This document shows, piece after piece, positions 1 to 8,400 of a stretch of DNA of 64,000 bases. The stretch is from the NCBI RefSeq assembly GCF_005280735.1, contig NZ_CP040078.1, forward strand, positions 2,294,001 to 2,358,000. The letters run 5' to 3'. The position numbers and the translations under genes are program-made. Source of the stretch: Trinickia violacea (GTDB lineage: Bacteria; Pseudomonadota; Gammaproteobacteria; Burkholderiales; Burkholderiaceae). Numbering within the stretch: position 1 is the stretch's first letter; every line of letters begins with the position of its first letter. The notes under the pieces were generated by a model that saw only the letters and a list, made by a program, of their open reading frames with translations, made no database searches and was not told the origin of the DNA.

Positions 1-166
1 GCAGATGCCGGGCTGCGCCGATACGCCGTGGCGCCACGTACGGCACGAGCCGCGCAACCGGGGCCCCGTTGCGCGCAATGATGACCTCGGTTTCCTGGCC
101 AACCTCGAGTCGTTCAACGAGGCTCGAAAGACGCGACTTCGCGTCGTGCATGTTAACCGTCAGCAT
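1..166 (-). CDS. Phd/YefM-type antitoxin, truncated by window edge
   Basis: The first 55 codons of a gene that runs off the left end. The protein begins MLTVNMHDAKSRLSSLVERL and continues with a stretch (residues 27-44) reading VIIARNGAPVARLVPY, the standard N-terminal DNA-binding and dimerisation fold of Phd/YefM antitoxins. Such antitoxins neutralise a partner RNase or Doc-type toxin and repress their own operon. The ATG (164-166) has an AGGAGCT Shine-Dalgarno at 171-177. A perfect inverted repeat lies just upstream (184-203), as expected for autoregulation. The toxin, normally the next gene, would lie outside the window. The family call is firm; which toxin it pairs with cannot be seen. 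Confidence 0.85.
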   Translation of the reverse strand, partial: MLTVNMHDAKSRLSSLVERLEVGQETEVIIARNGAPVARLVPYVAPRRIGAARHL

Positions 167-183
167 GACAAGCTCCTGAGAAT

Positions 184-203
184 TAGCTAACCGATGTTAG
201 CTA
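184..203 (-). promoter_or_regulatory. Inverted repeat, probable antitoxin operator
   Basis: TAGCTAAC-CGAT-GTTAGCTA is a perfect 8-bp inverted repeat with a 4-bp centre, 17 bp upstream of the Phd/YefM antitoxin ATG. Antitoxins of this family repress their own promoter by binding short palindromes, so this is the obvious operator candidate. The site is seen; the binding is inferred. Confidence 0.55.
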
Positions 204-278
204 GTATGCCGATGCAAGAACGGGGATGCAAGAGTGCGTGCGTCTATGGCTGCGACACACATCGATGGTCGGCTCGAA

Positions 279-731
279 TCAAAGCGCAAGCTTCATCCCC
301 TCATGCGACGCCACGAATCCCAGACGTTCGTAGAAGCGCTTGGCGTCGGCGCGGCGCTTGTCGGTCGTCAGTTGCACGAGACCGCAGCCCGCCTCGCGCG
401 CGAGGCCGATCGCATGCTCGAACATCCGCTCGCCGATGCCCTGCCCGCGCCGCGCGCCGCTCACTCGCACGCCTTCGATCAGTGCCCGCGTCATGCCGAG
501 CCGCGACAGCCCCGGAATCAACGTCAGCTGCATCAGACCGACGATCTCATCGCCGTCGACGTACAGCAGCACCCGGTTGCCGGCCTGCGATGCAATCGCG
601 CGCATCGCCGCCTCGTAACGTTGCAAATCCTCGGGTCCGGCGCTTTCGCGGCCCGCGCCGATATCGTCGTCTGCCAGCAAGGCAATGATCGCGGGCAGAT
701 CGTCGAGGGTTGCGTCTCTGAACGCCAGCAT
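279..731 (-). CDS. GNAT family N-acetyltransferase
   Basis: A 150-residue single-domain acetyltransferase. The acetyl-CoA pyrophosphate-binding loop is R94-RGQGIG-G100 followed by a helix, and the C-terminal half has the usual RFYERLGF segment (about residue 135) of Gcn5-related enzymes. The length is typical of the family. The substrate cannot be told from sequence; small molecules, antibiotics or protein N-termini are all possible. The start is the ATG at 729-731 with an AAAGGGAG purine tract upstream. It lies 31 bp downstream of the glutamine amidotransferase on the same strand and may be co-transcribed with it. Confidence 0.85.
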   Translation of the reverse strand: MLAFRDATLDDLPAIIALLADDDIGAGRESAGPEDLQRYEAAMRAIASQAGNRVLLYVDGDEIVGLMQLTLIPGLSRLGMTRALIEGVRVSGARRGQGIGERMFEHAIGLAREAGCGLVQLTTDKRRADAKRFYERLGFVASHEGMKLAL

Positions 732-762
732 AAAAGGGCTCCCTTTTACTGCAATAGAAACG

Positions 763-1590
763 TTAGTGCGGCTCGAACGGCCGCTGATACACGTTAGCCC
801 CGCGCACGATGATCGCCGTATTCTCGGGCACTTCCTCCCACACGCCCGGCAGATCCACGAGCGGCTCGGACAGCACGAGAAACGCATCGTCGCCGACCAT
901 CTGGATGCGCGGGTCGTCGGGATACAGCTCGTGCAGATGACGAAACGACGTGCTGTGAAAGAGCGACCTCGACACGCGCTCGCTCGAGTAGCGCACCGCG
1001 ATGATCTGCTCGCCATCGGTCGCGCAGACGGTCATGTTGAGCGGATTCTTCACGCCGTTGCGCCAGCCGATGTCTTCGATCATCGCCGCCATCCGCTCGA
1101 GCGCCGGCACCGGCTCGTGGTCGAGGCCGAGGGTCAGCGCGAGAAAGAACATCACTTCCGAATCGGTCGAACCTTCGATCGACGCAAACAGCTCGGGCTT
1201 GACGGCCAGCATCAGCTCGCGGCGCACGTTGGGGTAATCGCGGATCGAGCCGTTGTGAACGAAGAGCCAGCGGCCATGGCGAAACGGGTGGGAGTTGGTC
1301 TCCTGCGACGGCGTATCGGTGGCCGCGCGAATATGGGCGACGAACAGCGGTGTGTGGATCGCGCGCGCCGCGTCGCGCAGGTTCCGGTCGCTCCACGCCG
1401 GATGGGCGCAGCGATAGCGGAACGGCAGCTCGTTGTGACGGCCGTACCAGCCCACGCCGAAGCCGTCGCCGTTGGTGGTCGTGGCGCCATAGCGCGAATG
1501 GAGACTCTGGTCGATCAGCGAATGCTCCTCCCGAAAAAGCACGGTTTCGAGCTGGATCGGGTTTCCCGTGTAAGCAAGCCAGCGGCACAT
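763..1590 (-). CDS. Class II glutamine amidotransferase (YafJ-like)
   Basis: 275 residues beginning MCRWLAY, so that after Met removal Cys2 is the N-terminal nucleophile of class II (Ntn) amidotransferases. Further family marks are the TNGDGFGVGWYG segment (about 39-50), THIRAAT-like AHIRAAT (about 89) and NSHPFRHG (about 98-105). It resembles the stand-alone YafJ/EgtC-type proteins rather than GlmS or PurF, because there is no second synthase domain. It would release ammonia from glutamine, or hydrolyse a gamma-glutamyl amide, in the cytoplasm; the physiological substrate is unknown. The acetyltransferase follows 31 bp downstream. Confidence 0.85.
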   Translation of the reverse strand: MCRWLAYTGNPIQLETVLFREEHSLIDQSLHSRYGATTTNGDGFGVGWYGRHNELPFRYRCAHPAWSDRNLRDAARAIHTPLFVAHIRAATDTPSQETNSHPFRHGRWLFVHNGSIRDYPNVRRELMLAVKPELFASIEGSTDSEVMFFLALTLGLDHEPVPALERMAAMIEDIGWRNGVKNPLNMTVCATDGEQIIAVRYSSERVSRSLFHSTSFRHLHELYPDDPRIQMVGDDAFLVLSEPLVDLPGVWEEVPENTAIIVRGANVYQRPFEPH

Positions 1591-1635
1591 GATCGGACTC
1601 CGGTGACGAGGACCTCGCGATTCTCGCGCATTTTT

Positions 1636-1665
1636 GCTAAGTGGGCCGCTAAGTGAGCCGCTAAC
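1636..1665. repeat. 12-bp tandem repeat, 2.5 copies
   Basis: GCTAAGTGGGCC, GCTAAGTGAGCC and a partial third GCTAAC lie head to tail in the 92-bp gap between the flavin oxidase stop and the amidotransferase start. It is non-coding as far as I can see and has no known function. Confidence 0.5.
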
Positions 1666-1682
1666 TTCGCGCGCCGGCCGGG

Positions 1683-3533
1683 TCAGTCCAGTCTCGTGAA
1701 ACCGTCCGAGCTCCAGCGCTCGCTGCCCACGCCGTGATGGACGAAGAAAAGCCCTTCGGGGTCGTACTGCGACTTGACCGCTTGCAGCCTCGTGTAGTTC
1801 GCGCCCCAGTAAGCGCGCTGCCAGCCGGGGAGAAAGAAGTCGCTTTCGGAAACGTAGGAGCCGGGCTCCGGAACCCGCTTGCGCAATTCGTCCATCGCGA
1901 GCCCGATCGCGCGGGCCTGATTGCGGGCGACCGACACATTCGGTTCGTGGCCGTCGATCCCGGGATAGACGCGCGGCTCTTGCGCCGCGCAGATCACGAG
2001 CGCGAACGCGTCGAGGACCGCTGGGTTCATGGCTGTGTCTTTCGCGGCGGCGATGGCCTCCTCCGATCCCCCCGCCAGCCCCTTGTTGCAATGCAGCTCC
2101 AGCCGCCAATGCCGCGACGCGGCAAAGAGCGCGTCGGCGAGCGACTGGCGGCGGTCGTCGTGCAGCAGGTCCGCCGGAAGCCACGCCGATTGGAAACCGT
2201 GCCAGCACGCGGCCGAGTCCGTTCGGTCGTCGCTCCAATACACGTTGTCGTTCGGCGCGCCGGGCCGGTTGTCGACTTGGATGAAACCGAGCAGCCGCTT
2301 GACGAGCGTCGGCGCCCAAAAGGTCCGGGCGGGTGTCGCGACGAAACTGAGCGGCGACGAATCCACTTTGAAATCGTCAGGGGCGCGCTCGACGGCATCG
2401 AGAAACGGTTGCCAGATCGTCTTCGCCTGAGCGCGGTCGAGCCCTTGGAACACCATCCGGACTTCGAGCACGTTGTCGCGGCGCAAGTGGATTTCTTCAC
2501 CCCAATGCGGATTCAGCAGGTTCTTGCTGTAGAAATCGAGCATCAGGCCGATCAAGCGATGGAACGCCTCCGGCGACGCGGCCCTGATCGACAGGTTCAC
2601 CGCGCCGAAGGTCTCAGGCAGATCGTGGACGCGCAACGTCAGCCGCGTGACCACGCCCAGGCTGCCGCCACCGCCGCCCTTGAGCCCCCAGAACAGCTCG
2701 GGGTTCGTGCAGGCATTCGCGACGCGGACGACGCCATCCGCCGTTACCACTTCGGCTTCGATCAAGCTCCCCGCCGCCGTGCCGAACGCCTTCGAAAAGC
2801 TGCCGAAGCCGCCGCTCTGCACGAGCCCTGCCACGCCGACTGTCAAGCATCCGCCGCCTTGAACATAGCCGCCGGCGCGCGTGGTCACCGCGTCGTAGAC
2901 GTGGGCCCAGACCGCGCCCGCCCCGATGTTCACGGCGCGCACCGGTTTGGCTTGACCTTCGCAACCCGCGCCGACAAACGCGTCGTGGACGGCGATATCG
3001 GTCATCTTGCGCGTCCAGATCAGCAGCGAATCGGGTGCATTAGAAGTGCCCTGAAAGCTGTGCCCCCCGCCCTTGACGACGAGACGCAAGCGGTTCTCAC
3101 GGGCGAAGTTCACGGCGGCCGCGACGTCGTTTGCGTTGCGGGCGGCCACGGCGTAGACGCTGGGCTTCGTCGCCCAGGCGTCGACCCAGCCGAACGATTG
3201 TGTGAGGCCCACTTGGTCGCGCAGGAAATAGGGATTCTGGAAGGCCGAGAACAGTTGCCGGCTGACGAGGCTGTCGGGGGCTTGGGCGCACGTGGCGAGC
3301 GGCGACTGCACTTCGATGAGCGCATCGCCGACTTGCTGGCGGAGCCGGTTCCAGCTTGCTTCGGACGGCCAATCGGGGTCGCCGGGACGGACGCGGGATT
3401 TCGGTCCCGAGGCCGTCGAAGTGTCGGCGGCGGCTAAAGCGAAAGCGGGACGAAGCTGGCCGAGTCCCGATGCGAAGGGAAGCGCGGCCGCGATTTTCAA
3501 CAGCCTTCGTCTAATCGAGGAATAGGTTCTCAT
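1683..3533 (-). CDS. Exported FAD-linked (berberine-bridge-like) oxidase
   Basis: 616 residues. An N-terminal twin-arginine-like export signal (IRRRLLKIAAALPFASG, residues 7-23) is followed by a PCMH/VAO-type FAD-binding domain and a C-terminal BBE segment near the end (YDPEGLFFVHHG). His158 in KGGGHSF is the 8-alpha-histidyl FAD attachment residue of the family. Cys229 in GGGCLTVG aligns with the 6-S-cysteinyl attachment residue of berberine bridge enzyme, so the flavin may be bound bicovalently. Such enzymes oxidise alcohols, sugars or alkaloid-like substrates with oxygen; the substrate is unknown. The ATG at 3531-3533 was chosen because it gives a compact signal peptide and has GGAGAGGG upstream; an in-frame start 45 bp earlier is possible. 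Confidence 0.8.
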   Translation of the reverse strand: MRTYSSIRRRLLKIAAALPFASGLGQLRPAFALAAADTSTASGPKSRVRPGDPDWPSEASWNRLRQQVGDALIEVQSPLATCAQAPDSLVSRQLFSAFQNPYFLRDQVGLTQSFGWVDAWATKPSVYAVAARNANDVAAAVNFARENRLRLVVKGGGHSFQGTSNAPDSLLIWTRKMTDIAVHDAFVGAGCEGQAKPVRAVNIGAGAVWAHVYDAVTTRAGGYVQGGGCLTVGVAGLVQSGGFGSFSKAFGTAAGSLIEAEVVTADGVVRVANACTNPELFWGLKGGGGGSLGVVTRLTLRVHDLPETFGAVNLSIRAASPEAFHRLIGLMLDFYSKNLLNPHWGEEIHLRRDNVLEVRMVFQGLDRAQAKTIWQPFLDAVERAPDDFKVDSSPLSFVATPARTFWAPTLVKRLLGFIQVDNRPGAPNDNVYWSDDRTDSAACWHGFQSAWLPADLLHDDRRQSLADALFAASRHWRLELHCNKGLAGGSEEAIAAAKDTAMNPAVLDAFALVICAAQEPRVYPGIDGHEPNVSVARNQARAIGLAMDELRKRVPEPGSYVSESDFFLPGWQRAYWGANYTRLQAVKSQYDPEGLFFVHHGVGSERWSSDGFTRLD

Positions 3534-3621
3534 GGAAGCCGCCGTCGTCCCTCTCCGGAGTTCGACGGATTCTCGCACTAACCCCCGAGGCGCGCCCTTC
3601 TGTCGCGCGCCTGCCGCCCTA

Positions 3622-5043
3622 TCAAGGCACGAGCCAGAGCGCCAGCGCGTAGATCACCAACGACACGGCAAACGTCACCGCCGTATAGCCCATCACGCGC
3701 TGAATCCGAATGCCCGCGATCGCGACGACGGGCACCGCCCAGAACGGCTGCAGCATGTTCGAGACGTTCTCCGCCATCGCGACGCCCATCGCCGTGCGCG
3801 GCACCGACGCGTGCAGGCTGAGCGCGGCCGGCAGCACGAACGGCCCCTGCACGGCCCAGTGGCCGCCGGCGCTCGGGATGAGCAGCGTGATGATCAGCGA
3901 GCTCAGGTAGCTCCAAAGCGGCAGCGTCGACGCCGTCGCGATCGCGACGAACGTCTTGGCGATCGTCGAGGCCAGGCCCGTCCCCGTCATGATCCCCATG
4001 ATCCCGCCGTAGACCGGGTACTGCAGCAGCATCGAGCCGGTCTGCCGCGCCGCGCGGCGGATCGCGTCGGCGTAGGCGATCGGCGTGCCCTGCAGCGCGA
4101 GTCCGATCAAGAGAAAGATCAGGATCGTCGTGTTGATGTCGAGCTCGAAGCCCTTCGCGTGCCACGTCATGCCGAGGTAGCCGATGCCGAGCGCCAACAG
4201 CAGCAGCGTGCCGAGGATCGAGTGCTCGATGTACGCAGCGAGCGTCACGTCGGACCCGACACGCGCGTGAGGATCCGACTCGACCGCGCGCGAACCGGCA
4301 TCCGCTTGCGGTTCGTTGAACGGCACGACGTGCTCGGGATTCGGGTGCATGCGGATGAAGATCGCCGTCATCACGACGACGACCAGCACGGTCGGAATGA
4401 AGACGAACGGCGCGAAGATCGTCTGCGTGAGCGGCACCACCTGCCCCGTGGCCTTTTCGACGAGGTTCAGCGCGTTGCCGTGCGATGCCTGCGACAAGGC
4501 GATCGAACTCGACAACCCGCTATTGCACACCGACCACGCCGAGTAGCTGCCGGCGACGAGCCACGCGAAGTCCACTTTCACGCGCTTGGCGATCTCGCGC
4601 GACAGCAGCGCGCCCACGATCAAGCCCAGCCCCCAATTGAGCCACGCCGCCACCCCGACGATCGGAAACACGAGCAGCGCCGCGCGCGCCGGCGTGTTCG
4701 CGCTCGCCGCCATCGCCCGTAGGCCGCGCTGGACGATGGGCGCCTCGGCGATGGCGTAGCCGGTCGCGAGAATCAGGATCATCTGCAGCGCGAAGCCGAG
4801 GATGCCAAACGTGCCGCCATACCACGACGTCAGGATGACCGGCAGCGAGGCATGCGGCGCAAACGCCATCGCCAGAAGAATGACAACGAGCGTCAAGGCG
4901 ATCGAAAGGACGAACGGGTCCGGCATGACCTGCTCGAACAGATAGACGAGGCCGGTGACGATGCCCCGGCGCTCGCCGCTGCGCGATTGCCCTTGCGGGC
5001 CGGTCATGGGCGGGATCGGTGTCTGGGGGTGTCTCTTTTCCAT
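3622..5043 (-). CDS. Short-chain fatty acid transporter (AtoE family)
   Basis: 473 residues, almost entirely hydrophobic with about a dozen predicted membrane segments. It matches the SCFA_trans family (AtoE of E. coli, about 440 residues): an N-terminal FEQVMPDPFVLSIALTL segment, NWGLGLIVGALLSREIAKR in the middle, and a conserved SAGGHWAVQGPF-type loop near residue 400. It would take up acetoacetate, butyrate or similar short acids across the inner membrane. The ATG at 5041-5043 was preferred over longer in-frame extensions because residues upstream of it do not look like this family. No thiolase or CoA-transferase partner is adjacent, unlike the E. coli ato operon. Confidence 0.85.
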   Translation of the reverse strand: MEKRHPQTPIPPMTGPQGQSRSGERRGIVTGLVYLFEQVMPDPFVLSIALTLVVILLAMAFAPHASLPVILTSWYGGTFGILGFALQMILILATGYAIAEAPIVQRGLRAMAASANTPARAALLVFPIVGVAAWLNWGLGLIVGALLSREIAKRVKVDFAWLVAGSYSAWSVCNSGLSSSIALSQASHGNALNLVEKATGQVVPLTQTIFAPFVFIPTVLVVVVMTAIFIRMHPNPEHVVPFNEPQADAGSRAVESDPHARVGSDVTLAAYIEHSILGTLLLLALGIGYLGMTWHAKGFELDINTTILIFLLIGLALQGTPIAYADAIRRAARQTGSMLLQYPVYGGIMGIMTGTGLASTIAKTFVAIATASTLPLWSYLSSLIITLLIPSAGGHWAVQGPFVLPAALSLHASVPRTAMGVAMAENVSNMLQPFWAVPVVAIAGIRIQRVMGYTAVTFAVSLVIYALALWLVP

Positions 5044-5360
5044 GTTTGTAGTCGTCGGTGCGCGTATGGCGGGTTCAATCGTCTGCACAAACGCGTCACG
5101 CGGGTGAAGGCTGAGGAACGCAGGCAGGCATACGGAAGGCGCGTGCACGCCTTCGTCAAATGATTCGCCAGACGAACACGCATTCGCACAAAGAACATAC
5201 AGGATTTTTCTGGATACGCATAATCCACTCGGACAGTGAGGTTGTGCGCGTGGGCGCTAGCGCTTGACCGCGTAGCGCACCCGTTCCGTTTCCTCGGTGT
5301 GGGCTGTCCCTTTCCCGGACGGACGTCGTTACTCGTCTTGGATTACGCGAGACATGAACG

Positions 5361-5393
5361 AAAAATCCCCCGAAACTCGGCGTTTCGGGGGAT
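5361..5393 (-). terminator. Intrinsic terminator of the bcs operon
   Basis: A 12-bp perfect stem (ATCCCCCGAAAC paired with GTTTCGGGGGAT) around a 5-nt loop, followed on the minus strand by TTTTT. It lies 35 bp beyond the bcsC stop, so it ends the cellulose operon transcript. Confidence 0.85.
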
Positions 5394-5427
5394 CCGGAAA
5401 GTCAATCTACGCGGTTAAACCAGCGCG

Positions 5428-8400
5428 TCAATTCGTCATCGGCAAATACGGCGACGTCAGCGGCGACGGCGGGAACGCCGGGACACCGCCTTGCTTGGTG
5501 AACGCATAGCGCACATAAACAGCGGCGACCCACTCGCGGTACTGATAGGCATTGCCGAGCGATGCGGTCGCGCCGACGGCCAATTGCGACGCGAGTTGGT
5601 ACTCGCCGGTCGCGGAGACCGAGTACGCGAAACCGGTCTTGCTGAATCCCTGGTAGACGGCGCCGGAGTCCGCGGGGCTGCTTTTGGTGGTGTCCCCACT
5701 CGCCGCGATGCCCTGCAACGTCGAATTGGTCGGGAAATACGAAGCAGACGCCTCACGGAAATACTGCGCCCCGATCGAGCCCTTCAGGTCATAGGTGAAA
5801 AGCCCATTCCTGCCCGTCAGCTCGAGCGGAAAGTTCAGGATCGCGTAAATCTGCGGACTGAAGTAGCCGCCCTGCCCATAGGTGAAATACGACTGATTCT
5901 TCGAGTAGCCCATGATCGTCGTGTTCGCGCCGGCCGTGAACGTCATGTCGGTCGACTTCACGATCCGCGTGTAGAACCCGCCGCCGCCCTTGCCGCCCGT
6001 GTTGTCCGGGACGTTGTCGCCGGTCAGGTACTGGAACTGCCCGTTCACATAGACGCCGCTCGTGCCGTTGTCCCACGACAGATCGCCGCGCAGCGCGTTG
6101 TTCAGCACGCCGCCCCATGTGTACGTAACGTGGTTCTCGTCCGTGACCTTCGCCCCGGCGTACGACACCAGGCTATCGGTGACCGCACGCCGCGACGCCG
6201 TGAGCGAATACGAAGTCTGATCGGTGATCGCGTTGCTGTACTGCACCCCGGCAACGACGTTCGTCTCCCGAAAACCGATCGGCGTCGAGCCGATATCGGC
6301 CTTCACGTAGCGATTCTCGTAGCCGAGCAACAAGCCGACACCGCTCGCGTCCTGCGAGCCTGGTGTCGGGGTCGCTTTAGCCGCCGCGGCCGCGGCGACG
6401 CCGAAGCGCGATTGCGTGTTCGAGTCCGTGGCGGCGGTGCCCGCGTCGAGCGTGACCGGCGTCACTCGCACGACCACTTGCCCGTCGCCCGCATGGATGC
6501 GGCCTTCGATCGGCGCCTCGATATCGGTCAGGTTGGACAGGCCGTTCTCGCCCGTGCGATTGCGGAACAGCACGCCGCCCGAGACGGTGCTCGTCTGTTC
6601 GCGGTTGATCTGCGCCAGCTCCTCCTGCACGCTCAACTGCTGCGCGGCGGCTCCGCTCGGCGGGGCGTAGCCCGCGTTCGAGGCTTGTGCGACCGCGGTC
6701 CCCGTCTGAGCGTAGGCGGCGTTCGCGTTCTGAGCCGCGTTCTGGGCCGGATACGGCGCAGGCGGCGTCGGCACATAGCCCTGATACGGCAGCTGGCTCG
6801 GATAGTTAGGCTGATACGGTTGACGCCCGTAATTTTGCTGCGCATACGCCGGTTGCCCGTAGCCCTGCGGCTGACCATACGGCTGCGGCTGATAAGGCTG
6901 CGGCTGATACGGCTGCTGTTGATAAGGCTGCTGCGGATAAGGCGCCTGCGCATAGCCTTGCTGTGGATACGCGGGCTGGCCGTACCCTTGCTGCGGATAC
7001 GCCGGTTGTCCATAAGGTTGCTGCGGATACCCCGGCTGCCCATAAGCCTGCTGACCGTAGCCCTGCTGCGGATACGGATTCGCATAGCCGTTCTGCGCGA
7101 CGGCGGTCTGCGCCGTTTGCTTCGTCCCGTTGCGTGCCGTTTTCGAATTCTTGGCGCTCGCACCCTTGGCAGCAGGCACGCCGGCGTACCCCTGCTGCGG
7201 CGCCGTCGGCCAGGGCGTATCGCTATAGCCGGGCGCGGGCTGCGCATAACCGGCTTGTCCGTCAGGCGCGGGCTGGCCGTAATTCGGCTGTGGCGGCGCA
7301 TAGGCGGGCTGCTGAGCGTAGCCCCCTGTCGCCTGCCCCGGATAAGGCTGTCCCGGCGCGACCCCGCTCGCGCCCGCCTGCGATGCGGCGTACGGATCGG
7401 GTCCGTAGCCGCCCGCGTAGCCCTCGGCAGCAGGTCCATAAGACGCCGACTGCGGTGCGAGCGGCGCATACGAATTGACAGGCGCAGCGGGCGCCGCCGG
7501 CGCAACGTAGGGAGTCGGCACCGCTGGCGGGGTATAGGCGGGCATGGTTTGAGTCGGGTACGAGGTGGGGGCCGCGCCGTTTGCATCGACGGCGGTCTTG
7601 CCGGCAAACGGATTGGTGCCGGGCAGCGGGATCGGCCCTTTCTGCTGATACGGAAACGTCCAGCCGGGCGGCACGCGTTGCGCGCCGTTGTTCATCGCGG
7701 TCACGGCGGGCGCGTTTTGCGCGAGCAGCGAGCGCCGCAGATACTCCGCCGCCAGCGTGTTCTTGCCTTGCGCGCGGTACATGCGGCCCACGGCGGCGAG
7801 CGTTTGCGGGTCGTTCGGCGTGAGCCGCAGCGCCGTATTGGCCGCCGTTTCCGCGTAGCTGAAGTCCTTCGCGGACGCCGCCGCGCTCATCGCCGCCACC
7901 CATAGGCCGGCATCGTCGGGCCGTTGCGCGAGCGCCATCTGGTAGCACGCGAGCGCATTGCGTGCGTCGCCCGAGGCGGTGTAGAGACGCCCGAGCGCCG
8001 CTTGCAGATCGGGATTGTCGGGGCGCGCGGCAAGCCACGGTGCGAGCACTTCGTACGCGTTCGAGAGATCGCCCGACTGGCGCACGGCATCGGCTTGATG
8101 CACGACGATCGCGAGGTTGATCTTGTCGAAGTCGGTCCGCTGTTTGGCGTTCAATGGCATCGCAGCCAGACGCTGCATCACCGAGCCGAGTTCGGCATCC
8201 TGCTGCGTGCTGAGCAGGAGTCCCGCGTACTGGAGCAGCGCCCCGGCGTCCGACGGAACCGTCGCGAGCACGTTGCGCATCAGCATGAGGCCGCGGTTCG
8301 CGTCGCCAGTCGCGATATAGGCCGTCGCGAGCACGCCGGCGAGTTCCGGATCGTTCCCGGCGACCAGCTCGGCCGCCATCAGGAGCGCATGACCCTGCGC

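Noticed and set aside
5236..5509. Short plus-strand frames through the bcsC terminator
   Set aside because: They read through a perfect terminator stem and into antisense bcsC; no ribosome site.
6740..7092. CRISPR array reading of the regular repeats
   Set aside because: The repeats are coding, variable and without unique spacers; no cas gene is present.
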